A DNA stretch of 64,000 bases from Bin107 sp965221655 (GTDB lineage: Bacteria; UBA8248): the NCBI GenBank assembly GCA_965221655.1, contig OZ244906.1, positions 1,736,001-1,800,000 on the forward strand. Direction: 5' to 3'. Shown one piece after another: positions 13,554 through 21,378 of this stretch. Each line of letters starts with the position of its first letter. Positions within the stretch are counted from its first letter, which is position 1. The notes under the pieces were generated by a model. That model worked only from the letters and a program-made list of their open reading frames with translations, ran no database searches and had not been told where the DNA came from. The translations under genes and the position numbers were made by a program.

Positions 13554-15380
13554 CTACCCTCCGTTTTGGCCCACGCCGAGGGCGGCGCGCAACTCGTCTC
13601 CGCCTAGGGTCTCCTCCTCGAGCAGGCGCGTGGTGAGCCTCTCCAGGTCGTCGCGGCGGGCGGCGAGTATGCCCACCGCGCGCGCGTAGGCGGCGCCGAG
13701 TATCTTCTCCACCTCCTCGTCGACTTCGCGCCGCGTCGCCTCGCTGATGTCGGCATCGCCCCCCGCACCGTTCGCACCGCCCAAAAACAGCGCGCGGGGC
13801 GCACCGCCCAGGGCGCGGGGGCCGAAGCGCTCGCTCATGCCGTATTCGGTCACCATCGAGCGCGCGGTGTCGGTGGCGCGCTGGAGGTCGTTCTGCGCCC
13901 CGGTGGACACCTCGGCGAACACCACTTCCTCCGCCGCGCGGCCCCCCAGCAACACGGCGATGCGCTCTTCGAGCTCTCGCTTCGAGAGCAGGTATCTGTC
14001 CTCGGTGGGGCGCTGCAAGGTGTAGCCCAGGGCCGCCAGCCCCCGCGGGATGATGGAGACCTTCTGCACCGGGTCGGCCGTCTCCACGAGTTCGGCCACC
14101 ATGGCGTGGCCCAGTTCGTGGTAGGCCACGCGGCGGCGCTCCTGATTCGTCATGACGCGCGACTTCTTCTCCAGCCCCGCCGCCACGCGCTCGAAGGCCT
14201 CCTCGAAGTCGGCCATCGCCACCGCCTCCGCGTCGCGGCGCGCCGCGAGCAGGGCGGCCTCGTTCGCCAGGTTGGCGAGGTCCGCCCCCGAGAGGCCGGG
14301 CGTCATCTCGGCGAGGCGGCCCACGTCCACGTCCGGCCCCAGGACGAGGGCCTTCACGTGCACCTCGAGAATGTGCCTTCTGCCGAGCAGGTCGGGCTTG
14401 TCCACCAGCACCTGCCTGTCGAAGCGCCCCGGACGCAGCAGAGCGGGGTCGAGAATCTCGGGGCGGTTGGTCGCCGCCATGATGATGACCCCCTTGCGGG
14501 TGTCGAAGCCGTCCATCTCGACGAGCAGCTGGTTGAGGGTCTGTTCGCGCTCGTCGTGGCCGCCCCCCGCGAAGTTCCCCATCCCGCGCGCCTTGCCCAG
14601 GGCGTCGAGCTCGTCGACGAACACGATGCACGGCGCTTTCTCCATCGCCTGCTCGAACAAATCGCGCACGCGCGCCGCCCCCAGCCCCACGAACATCTCT
14701 ACGAACTCCGAACCACTGATGCTGAAGAAGAACACGCCCGCCTCGCCCGCCACGGCCTTCGCCATGAGCGTCTTCCCGCAGCCGGGCGGACCCACCAGCA
14801 GGACGCCGCGCGGAATCTTGCCGCCCAGGCGCAGATAGCGGTCGGGATTGCGCAGATAGTCCACGACTTCGGCGAGCTCCGTCTTCGCCTCGTCCACGCC
14901 CGCCACGTCCGAGAAGCGCACGCCCACCTCTTTTTCGGCATAAATCTTCGCCTTGTTCCTGCCGAAGGCCATCACCCCCTGCCCCGGCCCCATGCGCCGC
15001 AGCACGAAGGCGTAGATGGCGAAGAGGATGCCCAGCGGCAACACCCAGGTCGTGAACATCTTCACCAGCCAGGGCGGCTCGAACTGGCCCTGAAAGGTGA
15101 CGCCCGCGGTTTCGAGCAGTTTGATGAGGTCAGAGTCGGCCACCTTCGCCGTCTCGAAAAAGCGCTTCTCCCCGCCCGGCTCGCGCGCCCTCAGGACGCC
15201 CTGGAGGCGGTCGCCCCGAATGTCGACGCGCTCTACCGCACCCTGCCGCACCATGGCGCGAAACTCGTTGTAGGGAATGCGCTGGTAGCGCGCCCCCTGA
15301 AAGAAGAGGCTGTGGATCAGCGACATGATGACGAATATGAACAGAAAGTACCCGATGGAAAACTGTGTTTTCTTGTTCAT
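13554..15380 (-). CDS. ftsH: ATP-dependent zinc metalloprotease FtsH
   Basis: Membrane-anchored AAA+ protease that degrades misfolded membrane proteins and regulators. The protein has an N-terminal transmembrane helix (about 9-28), a periplasmic domain and a second transmembrane helix (LPLGILFAIYAFVL). The AAA domain has Walker A GPPGCGKT, and the peptidase has the zinc motif HELGH, a common variant of HEAGH. The ATG at 15380 is preceded by GGGGGAG and gives 608 residues. The frame continues upstream to 15560, but that part overlaps the divergent gene's leader and is not FtsH-like. KdsD (61406-62368) links it to LPS: FtsH commonly controls LPS synthesis, though not provably here. Confidence 0.96.
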   Translation of the reverse strand: MNKKTQFSIGYFLFIFVIMSLIHSLFFQGARYQRIPYNEFRAMVRQGAVERVDIRGDRLQGVLRAREPGGEKRFFETAKVADSDLIKLLETAGVTFQGQFEPPWLVKMFTTWVLPLGILFAIYAFVLRRMGPGQGVMAFGRNKAKIYAEKEVGVRFSDVAGVDEAKTELAEVVDYLRNPDRYLRLGGKIPRGVLLVGPPGCGKTLMAKAVAGEAGVFFFSISGSEFVEMFVGLGAARVRDLFEQAMEKAPCIVFVDELDALGKARGMGNFAGGGHDEREQTLNQLLVEMDGFDTRKGVIIMAATNRPEILDPALLRPGRFDRQVLVDKPDLLGRRHILEVHVKALVLGPDVDVGRLAEMTPGLSGADLANLANEAALLAARRDAEAVAMADFEEAFERVAAGLEKKSRVMTNQERRRVAYHELGHAMVAELVETADPVQKVSIIPRGLAALGYTLQRPTEDRYLLSKRELEERIAVLLGGRAAEEVVFAEVSTGAQNDLQRATDTARSMVTEYGMSERFGPRALGGAPRALFLGGANGAGGDADISEATRREVDEEVEKILGAAYARAVGILAARRDDLERLTTRLLEEETLGGDELRAALGVGQNGG

Positions 15381-15514
15381 CTCTCCCCCGTCTCCGGGCA
15401 GGCGGCCGCCTGCTTCCAACATACCAGATTCCCGGGCGGGGGGAAATTTCAGGCGCGCGTATCTCGGGGCAGCAGACGCGGGTTTGCGGCGGTGCGTCGC
15501 GCCCCTGTCCCGCC

Positions 15515-15543
15515 TTGCGTTTGCGGGCGGCATCGTCTTTAAT
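15515..15543 (+). promoter_or_regulatory. Candidate promoter for the selenoprotein gene
   Basis: TTGCGT (15515-15520), a 17-base spacer and TTTAAT (15538-15543) lie 37 bases before the ATG at 15581, in the divergent gap with ftsH. Confidence 0.4.
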
Positions 15544-15580
15544 GGAGCGCCTGAACCCACCCCTCTGCAAGGGAGCGAAC

Positions 15581-16222
15581 ATGAGACAAAGCGATGAATT
15601 CGACAGGCCGCCCGGCCCCCTCATGGGGCTTTGGAGCGCGTTTTACATCGACAAGTGGACGTTTTTGAAGCGAAACCTCATGGGCTTTCGCAAGGAGCGC
15701 AAAGAAGCGTTCCGCAACACGCTCAAGCCCGGCGACCCGATGCCCGACGTGCGTCTGCGCACGAGCGACGACGCGACGTTCGACCTCTCGGATTTTATCG
15801 GGAAGAAGAACATCGTCATCGAATTCGGCGCCATCACCTGACCTCCCTACCGCCGGCAGGTGGCCGGCGTCGAGGAGTTGAGCGAAAAATACAAGGACGA
15901 GGACGTGGTGTTCTTCGTCGTCTACTCGAAAGAGCCCCACGCGGGCGAGACGCGCTACTTCCGCAAGTACGCCCAGCATGAGAGCTACGAGCACAAGAAG
16001 CAATACGCGCAGGAGCTCGTCGCGGAATTCGGCATGAAGGTACCCGTGCTCGTCGACGATCTGGATGAGAGCGTCGTGCGCGCCTTCGGCCGCATGCCGA
16101 ACATGACGTTCATCGTCGACAAGGAAGGCAAAATCGCCTACAAGGCCGACTGGATGGAGGCCGAGCGCGTCGAGGCGCTGCTCGATGAGCTGTTGGCCGA
16201 GCAGACGGCGGCCACCGCCTAG
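15581..16222 (+). CDS. Deiodinase-like selenoprotein (thioredoxin fold) with selenocysteine at codon 87
   Basis: The gene reads as one frame interrupted only by TGA at 15839-15841. Upstream are GDPMPDVRLRTSDD and a beta strand ending EFGAIT; then comes UGA, then PPYRRQ. This reproduces the iodothyronine-deiodinase active site (GSCT-U-PPF), and the later YSKEPHAGE matches the family's E-x-H region. If UGA is read as selenocysteine (U), the product is 213 residues with U at 87, in the redox-active position of a thioredoxin fold. The second half (ELVAEFGMKVPVLVDD, NMTFIVDKEGKIAYKA) is typical of redoxins. GGGAG lies 7 bases before the ATG. A GC-only hairpin sits just after the UGA (listed separately). 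The alternative, a nonsense mutation, is unlikely because both halves are intact and in frame. The substrate is unknown. Confidence 0.88.
15842..15875 (+). promoter_or_regulatory. Bacterial SECIS-like hairpin for UGA decoding
   Basis: Just after the UGA (15839-15841), CGCCGGC (15851-15857) pairs perfectly with GCCGGCG (15863-15869) across the loop AGGTG. CCTC (15842-15845) and GAGG (15872-15875) can form a lower stem. The loop begins 16 bases after the UGA and has G in its second position, as known bacterial SECIS elements require; the E. coli fdhF loop also starts AGGU. It would recruit SelB with selenocysteyl-tRNA. Confidence 0.75.
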
Positions 16223-16312
16223 GAGGCCAGCCCGCAGGCGGCGGCAATGCCCTCAAGTTCGCGCGCGGGCGGCCCGGGAGCGGGTCGCCCGCCCTGCGCA
16301 GGAATGACGCCT

Positions 16313-17410
16313 ATGGCGACCGAGTACGCATGGTTCCTGCCCACGGGCAGATACGGCGACGGACACACCATCAACGCCCGCGAACCCGAACGCCCCCCGA
16401 CCGTGGAATACATCACCCGCGTCGCACGCGCGGCCGAGGAGGCGGGCTTCGTGAACCTGCTCGTGCCCACGGGGTCGCACTGCCTCGACGCCTGGACGAT
16501 CACTCTGGCCGTCGCCCAAGGAACCGAGCGCATCAAGTTCTGCGTGGCCTTTCGCCCCGGCCTCACGAGCCCGGTATTCACCGCACAGCAGGCGAACACC
16601 TACGACGCCGTAACGGGCGGGCGCCTCACGGTGAACGTGGTGACGGGCTCGACCCCCCTCGATCAGAAGCGCTACGGCGACCACCTCGCCCACGCGGAGC
16701 GCTACGCGCGCACCGAGGAGTTTCTCGACGTGGTGAAAGCGCTTTGGGCGAGCGAGGAGCCGGTGCACTACGCGGGACGCTACTACGAGGTTGAAAACGC
16801 GACGCTCTACGCGCGGCCCGTCTCGAAGCCCCACCCCGCCGTCTACCTGGGCGGGAGTTTGGACGCCGCGCGGCGCGTGGCCGTCAAGCACGCCGACGTG
16901 CACATGACGTGGGCGGCCGCACCCGATCAGGTGGCTGAGGATTTCGCCCAGGTGCGCCGCTGCGCACAGGAGGCGGGGCGGGAGGGTCTGCGCTTCGGAC
17001 TGCGCCTCCATGTGCTTTGCCGCGAGACCAAAAGCGAGGCACGCCGCGCCGCACAGGGGCTGATAGAGGAGAGCGCGCTCGAGAACACCCGCGTCTGGGC
17101 CGACATGCGCAACCACACCGAGAGCGAGGGCCAGCGGCGCATGAACGCACTCTACGAGGGCGGCTCCCCCTGGCTCACCGACACGCTGTGGATGGGCGTG
17201 AACGCGGTGCGCTCGGGCGCCGCCGGCATGCTCGTGGGCACGCCGGACATGATCGCCAGCGCGCTTAAGGAATACGTCGATTTGGGAGCAGGAAACTTCA
17301 TCCTCTCGGGCTGGCCGCATCTGGAGGAAGCGCAAATCTTTGGCCGCGAGGTCATGCCGCTTCTCGCGGACACCCACCCGGTGCGCTTCACGCACACCGC
17401 CCCCGTTTGA
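16313..17410 (+). CDS. SsuD-like FMNH2-dependent monooxygenase (LLM class flavin oxidoreductase)
   Basis: Bacterial luciferase-like TIM-barrel enzyme closest by eye to alkanesulfonate monooxygenase. It shows WFLPTGRYGDGH at the start, VPTGSHCLDAW, VAFRPGLTSP, VNVVTGSTP, HAERYARTEEF, and LSGWPHLEEA near the end; these follow SsuD in the same order and spacing. SsuD cleaves C1-C6 alkanesulfonates to aldehyde and sulfite using FMNH2 from a partner reductase, and the next gene encodes one. I chose the ATG at 16313 (AGGA 9 bases upstream); an ATG at 16304 in the same frame is equally near. The product has 365 residues. No sulfonate ABC transporter is adjacent, so the substrate is open. Confidence 0.88.
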   Translation: MATEYAWFLPTGRYGDGHTINAREPERPPTVEYITRVARAAEEAGFVNLLVPTGSHCLDAWTITLAVAQGTERIKFCVAFRPGLTSPVFTAQQANTYDAVTGGRLTVNVVTGSTPLDQKRYGDHLAHAERYARTEEFLDVVKALWASEEPVHYAGRYYEVENATLYARPVSKPHPAVYLGGSLDAARRVAVKHADVHMTWAAAPDQVAEDFAQVRRCAQEAGREGLRFGLRLHVLCRETKSEARRAAQGLIEESALENTRVWADMRNHTESEGQRRMNALYEGGSPWLTDTLWMGVNAVRSGAAGMLVGTPDMIASALKEYVDLGAGNFILSGWPHLEEAQIFGREVMPLLADTHPVRFTHTAPV

Positions 17411-17427
17411 CGAGAAAAGGACGACCC

Positions 17428-18096
17428 ATGAACTACCGCGTCTTCGACGCCCGCGAGATGGACCACCAGCAGACCTACCGCCTGCTCATCGGCTCGGTCG
17501 TCCCCCGGCCCATCGCCTGGGTGAGCACGCGCAGCACCGCGGGCGTGGCGAACCTCGCCCCGTTCAGTTTCTTCACCATGGTCTCCCACCATCCGCCGAT
17601 GGCGTCGATTTCCGTCGGCGAGCGCGAGAAAAAACCCAAGGACACCGCGCGCAACATCCTCGACACCAAGGGCTACGTCATCCACGTGGTGGCCGAGGGC
17701 TGGGAGGAGGCGATGAACCTGACTGCGGGCAACTACGACCCGGCCGAGAGCGAGTTCGAGGCGGCCGGTCTCGCCACCCTGCCCGCCGACCTGGTGAACG
17801 CACCCCGCATCGCCGATGCGCCCGTGGCGATGGAGTGCCGCTTCGAGCGCATGATTCCCTTCGGCCAGGAGTGGGTGACGCACCTCGTCATCGGCGAGGT
17901 GCTGCGCTGGCACGTGCGCGAGGACTTGATGCTCATCGAGGGCGAGCGCCAATACATCAACCCCGCCAAACTCGCACCCGTGGGCAGGCTGGGCGGGCCG
18001 CGCTATTGCCGCACGCACGATATTTTCGAGATGCAAGCACCCTACGTCATGCCCGACCGCGCACACCCCAACGCCCCGGCGGGAGGCGGCGCCTAG
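17428..18096 (+). CDS. Flavin reductase family protein (DIM6/NTAB type)
   Basis: A flavin-binding split-barrel protein of the flavin reductase-like group. Signature residues include SVVPRPIAWVSTRS, ANLAPFSFFTMVSHHPP and KDTARNIL, and a strand set near LVIGEVLRWHV. Such proteins reduce FMN with NAD(P)H and pass FMNH2 to a monooxygenase, so this is the natural partner of the SsuD-like gene that ends 17 bases upstream. AAAAGGA precedes the ATG at 17428 by 7 bases, giving 222 residues. It is followed after 3 bases by pdxH, so monooxygenase, reductase and pdxH look like one operon. Confidence 0.88.
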   Translation: MNYRVFDAREMDHQQTYRLLIGSVVPRPIAWVSTRSTAGVANLAPFSFFTMVSHHPPMASISVGEREKKPKDTARNILDTKGYVIHVVAEGWEEAMNLTAGNYDPAESEFEAAGLATLPADLVNAPRIADAPVAMECRFERMIPFGQEWVTHLVIGEVLRWHVREDLMLIEGERQYINPAKLAPVGRLGGPRYCRTHDIFEMQAPYVMPDRAHPNAPAGGGA

Positions 18097-18099
18097 CCC

Positions 18100-18759
18100 A
18101 TGTCCAGCGTAGACATGGCACTGATCCGCCAGATGGCCGAGGAGCCGCTCGACCCGAGCCTCGTCGCGCGCGAACCCATGGAGCAGTTCCGCCGCTGGTA
18201 CGCGCAGGCGCGCCAGGCGGGCATCCCCCGCGAAGACGCGATGACGCTCGCCACCATCAGCCCCGGCGGCGCACCCGCAGCGCGCATCGTGCTCTATAAG
18301 GATTTAGGCGATCTGGGCTACGCGGAGCCGGGCTTTCCCTTTTTCACCAACTACGAGAGCGACAAGGCCCGCGACCTCGCACACGAAGCCCGCGCCGCCC
18401 TCGTCTTCCACTGGAAAGAACCCGCCCGCCAGGTGCGCGCCGAAGGCGCTGTGCAACGCCTGCCCGAGGGCGTCTCGGACGCTTATTTCGCCACCCGCCC
18501 GCGCGGCAGCCAGACGGGTGCGTGGGCGTCGCCCCAAAGCCGCGTGGTGCCCTCTCGCGCGTTCCTTCTCGAGAAATCGCGCGCCTTAGACGCCGAGTAC
18601 GCGGGCCGCGCGGTGCCCCGCCCCCCCTTCTGGGGCGGCTACCTCCTCACACCCCGCGCGGTGGAGTTTTGGCAACACCGCGACGACCGCCTCCACGACC
18701 GCGTGCGCTACTCCCTCGAAGACGACGGCGCATGGCGCGTGGAGCGACTGGGGGCGTAG
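18100..18759 (+). CDS. pdxH: Pyridoxamine 5'-phosphate oxidase
   Basis: Oxidises pyridoxine or pyridoxamine 5'-phosphate to PLP with FMN and oxygen. At 219 residues it matches the family. Conserved stretches include EPMEQFRRWY, DAMTLATISPGG, RIVLYKDL, FFTNYESDKARDL, VFHWKEPARQVRAEG, GSQTGAWASPQS, and the C-terminal WGGYLLTPRAVEFWQ with RLHDRVRY. It shares the split-barrel fold and FMN with the preceding reductase and starts 3 bases after it. AT-rich accessory DNA begins immediately after its stop. Confidence 0.96.
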   Translation: MSSVDMALIRQMAEEPLDPSLVAREPMEQFRRWYAQARQAGIPREDAMTLATISPGGAPAARIVLYKDLGDLGYAEPGFPFFTNYESDKARDLAHEARAALVFHWKEPARQVRAEGAVQRLPEGVSDAYFATRPRGSQTGAWASPQSRVVPSRAFLLEKSRALDAEYAGRAVPRPPFWGGYLLTPRAVEFWQHRDDRLHDRVRYSLEDDGAWRVERLGA

Positions 18760-18806
18760 ACCAAAGTCGTTCGTCCTGTTTTCGCCACATCATATTGTAG
18801 CATTTC

Positions 18807-18835
18807 TTGAAAAATATCACTAAATGCAGTATAAT
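18807..18835 (+). promoter_or_regulatory. Consensus sigma-70 promoter of the Shedu gene
   Basis: TTGAAA (18807-18812), exactly 17 bases, then a perfect TATAAT (18830-18835). It lies in AT-rich DNA unlike the flanks and about 85 bases before the ATG at 18921. It is one of the best promoter matches in the window. Confidence 0.75.
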
Positions 18836-18850
18836 TGTTTGTTTCGAGGA

Positions 18851-18891
18851 TGGATGTGCCCATTTGTTGGCATCCATTTTGGATGTGCCAT
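18851..18891 (+). repeat. Direct and inverted repeats in the leader of the Shedu gene
   Basis: TGGATGTGCC occurs at 18851-18860 and again at 18880-18889, 29 bases apart. Between them GGCATCCA (18869-18876) is an inverted partial copy. They lie just after the promoter -10, so they could be an operator or an RNA hairpin. Function is inferred only from position. Confidence 0.5.
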
Positions 18892-18920
18892 ACAGGCGTT
18901 AGACAAGGAGATGACAAAGC

Positions 18921-20342
18921 ATGGTTCGGGTAAGTGAAGAAGGAGACTGGGATGCCCGCGGGGAGTTGGTACTCGAAAAGCTTCACCCCGATTGCCTGAA
19001 CGTATATTTTGTTCCACTACCCAACAAATTGGAGGAGGCTGGATTAAGTCTTGAAAACACACAGGAACATAAAACCTTGCTGTTGGAGATCGAGAAACGA
19101 AGAAAGAATCTTACAATCTACCCCATCAAAACATTTGCAAAAGCATTCCTGGAATCAAAATATCACCAAGTCGAATGCATCACCCTTTCATACGCTGACC
19201 TCCCTCTTATCGATACCTACGATAACTTCCCTTCTACAGACGAAGATATTTTGGAAATACTAGAGAACCTACCTCTTATGTTCACCAAGGGCTACAACGG
19301 CGGTCTAGGTCTCGCTATGCCCTACCGATTCATCATCGATGCCGTAGAAGAATTATCCGACTGCACCAAGATTGTGATTTCCCAATTCGGCCCAACATGT
19401 ATACAAGCCGACACCAAAGTTTTCTGTATATCCAAAGAAGATTTCGAGAAGGCGCGGCTGGAGTTGAATCGAATCTACAACAATGCCCAAAAAGCTATCT
19501 CGTCAGTAAAAGGAGTCGCCGCTTACAACATTCTGGCGAAATCCCTCGGACGCCCTGCGCGCACCCCACAAAACGGCAGGAGTCCATTGCGCAAGTATTT
19601 CACGGCTAAGTTGCAGGACCAAGAACCCCTTTCAGATGAAGACCAACAAAAATTGCTGGACATACTCGCCAAGAACACAAAAGTAATCGCCAACAGGCAA
19701 CCGGAAAAACTCGCCAAGTTACAAAGTAATATTGAACTGGTCTCCCTCGAAAAGTTGATCGAACGCTACAAGGAAATGATGAAAAAGAACTCCCCTGAAT
19801 CAAAATGGCAAGCCTTCTTCAACGAAAACCAATTCATTCTTGGCTTGGCATTCGGATACCCTATAATCAAAATCCAGGATCAAGCCTCGGTCGGAGGCCG
19901 AACAATCTCCGGTAAGGGGGACGCAATAACGGACTTCCTAGTCAAAAACAGTATGACGAACAACACGGCGATCTTGGAGATCAAAACACCGCAAACAAAG
20001 TTGCTCAACACTAAGCTTCATCGTGGAGACTTATTCAGCCCATCAAGCGACCTGTCCGGAGCGGTCAACCAAGCTCTCGACCAGAAATATCGGTTTCAAA
20101 AAGAGATCGCACAAATCAAGGACAACAGTAATGACACTAATATGGAGTCATACGCCGTGCATTGCTGTTTGATAATCGGAACTATCCCTGAAGGTGATGC
20201 CAAGAAAAAGTCCTTTGAACTTTTCCGGGGAAACTCGAAGGAGGTGGAAATCGTTACATTCGATGAACTTTTGGAGAAACTCCAACAACTCCACCATTTC
20301 CTGAAATCAGAAGAGGGGGATTCATTCGAGCCTAATGAATGA
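18921..20342 (+). CDS. sduA: Shedu antiphage defence protein SduA (DUF4263 nuclease)
   Basis: A 473-residue protein whose last third matches the Shedu nuclease domain: ESKWQAFFNENQFILG, then DAITDFLV, then ILEIKTPQTKLL. These give a PD-(D/E)xK arrangement (Asp in TDFLV, Glu-x-Lys in EIK) and the KTP-x-T signature of SduA. A long N-terminal region of unknown fold, with a linker around 250-290, precedes it; Shedu N-termini vary and are thought to sense the trigger. Shedu acts as a single-gene antiviral system. AAGGAG lies 11 bases before the ATG. Codon use is AT-rich with rare codons, unlike the neighbours, so horizontal acquisition is likely. No integrase or tRNA site was seen. Confidence 0.87.
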   Translation: MVRVSEEGDWDARGELVLEKLHPDCLNVYFVPLPNKLEEAGLSLENTQEHKTLLLEIEKRRKNLTIYPIKTFAKAFLESKYHQVECITLSYADLPLIDTYDNFPSTDEDILEILENLPLMFTKGYNGGLGLAMPYRFIIDAVEELSDCTKIVISQFGPTCIQADTKVFCISKEDFEKARLELNRIYNNAQKAISSVKGVAAYNILAKSLGRPARTPQNGRSPLRKYFTAKLQDQEPLSDEDQQKLLDILAKNTKVIANRQPEKLAKLQSNIELVSLEKLIERYKEMMKKNSPESKWQAFFNENQFILGLAFGYPIIKIQDQASVGGRTISGKGDAITDFLVKNSMTNNTAILEIKTPQTKLLNTKLHRGDLFSPSSDLSGAVNQALDQKYRFQKEIAQIKDNSNDTNMESYAVHCCLIIGTIPEGDAKKKSFELFRGNSKEVEIVTFDELLEKLQQLHHFLKSEEGDSFEPNE

Positions 20343-20402
20343 CGAAATTCCTTTCTGAGCACTTGTGTGCTGGGCTAACATTCTTTTAAGCAATATCCCC
20401 CC

Positions 20403-21131
20403 CTACGCCTTAATCCCCTGTATGCCCCAGGAGGTGTCCTTCGCGGTGACGAAGACGTAATCCTCCTGGCCCAGGATTTCGCCCGCGTGCACGGCGTCGG
20501 CGGGAATGTGGACGATGTCGCCGGGGCCGATGGTTTGCGTCTCGCCCGCGACCGTCATGCGCGCGCCGCCCGAGAGCACGATGACGAACTGCTCGTTGGG
20601 GTGGGAGTGCGGCTCGGCGCGCCCGCCGGCGGGGATGCGCATCTTCCCGAAGATGACGCGCTCGCCCGTCACCCACACCCCCTCGGTCGGGCTGTAGGCT
20701 TCGCCTGCGAGACCCTTCTCCATCGCCTCGGTGTCGTGAAAGTAGGCGGGTCCCTCCCCGCGCGGGCCGCGCGCGGAGGCTTCGGCGGCGGGCGTTCCCT
20801 CGATGCCCGCGGCGGTGTCCTTCGCCACGATGAACTCATAGTCCACATCGCCCACCACTTGCGCCGCGTGCACGGCGTGTGCGGGCCGGTAGGCGATGTC
20901 GCCCGGCGCAAGCACGTGCTCCTCGCCCTCCACGTTCATGCGCACGCTGCCCGCCAGGCAGTAGCCGAACTGCTCGTTCGCGTGGGTGTGGGCACCCGAA
21001 CCCGTGCCCGCGGGCATGCGCATTTTGCCGAAGATGAGCCGCTCGCCCACGACCCACGCACCGGCCGCCGTGCTGTAGGCCGCACCCGCGAGGTTTTTCT
21101 CCATCTCTCCCGTTTTGTAGAAATAAGGCAT
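20403..21131 (-). CDS. Tandem cupin (bicupin) protein
   Basis: Two clearly duplicated cupin domains. The first contains HTHANEQFGYCLAG and GDIAYRPAHAVHAA; the second contains HSHPNEQFVIVLSG and GDIVHIPADAVHAG. Each has the H-x-H...E metal-binding set and the distal His. Both halves start with the same phrase (YFYKTGEMEKNLAG and YFHDTEAMEKGLAG), so the gene arose by internal duplication. The ATG at 21131 has GGGAGGGG upstream and gives 242 residues; the open frame further upstream is not cupin. Bicupins include dioxygenases, decarboxylases and storage proteins, so the activity cannot be named. It lies between the Shedu and HEPN genes on the opposite strand and has host-like GC content. Confidence 0.8.
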   Translation of the reverse strand: MPYFYKTGEMEKNLAGAAYSTAAGAWVVGERLIFGKMRMPAGTGSGAHTHANEQFGYCLAGSVRMNVEGEEHVLAPGDIAYRPAHAVHAAQVVGDVDYEFIVAKDTAAGIEGTPAAEASARGPRGEGPAYFHDTEAMEKGLAGEAYSPTEGVWVTGERVIFGKMRIPAGGRAEPHSHPNEQFVIVLSGGARMTVAGETQTIGPGDIVHIPADAVHAGEILGQEDYVFVTAKDTSWGIQGIKA

Positions 21132-21334
21132 CGTCCCCTCCCCGGGTTGTGCCGCAAGGCCTGCGGCAGTGAGCGCGTGGCGCATGGATGCGCGCGTGAT
21201 TGCCCGAAAATATCCCCCATCCGCGCTAAGCGGGCAAGGCCGGGTGCGCACCCCGCGCGCGGGGGCGGCGACCCGAAGCACCCGCTCATGCGATAACGGC
21301 GTACTTGCGGGTGGAGGTGCTACTATACAGAAAA

Positions 21335-21360
21335 TTCCACACACCCTTTCCACACACCCT
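21335..21360 (+). repeat. Perfect tandem 13-bp repeat in the leader of the HEPN gene
   Basis: TTCCACACACCCT occurs twice head to tail (21335-21347, 21348-21360), ending 18 bases before the ATG at 21379. It could be a regulator site or replication slippage. Confidence 0.6.
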
Positions 21361-21378
21361 TGAGGAGGATGCGGCGCG

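Noticed and set aside
15839..15841. TGA as a nonsense mutation that makes the deiodinase-like gene a pseudogene.
   Set aside because: The frame is kept across the stop, both halves look under selection, the context matches a known Sec site and a SECIS-like hairpin follows.
20343..20402. A terminator after sduA from AGCAC-TTGT-GTGCT.
   Set aside because: The stem has only five pairs and the T-run begins more than ten bases later.
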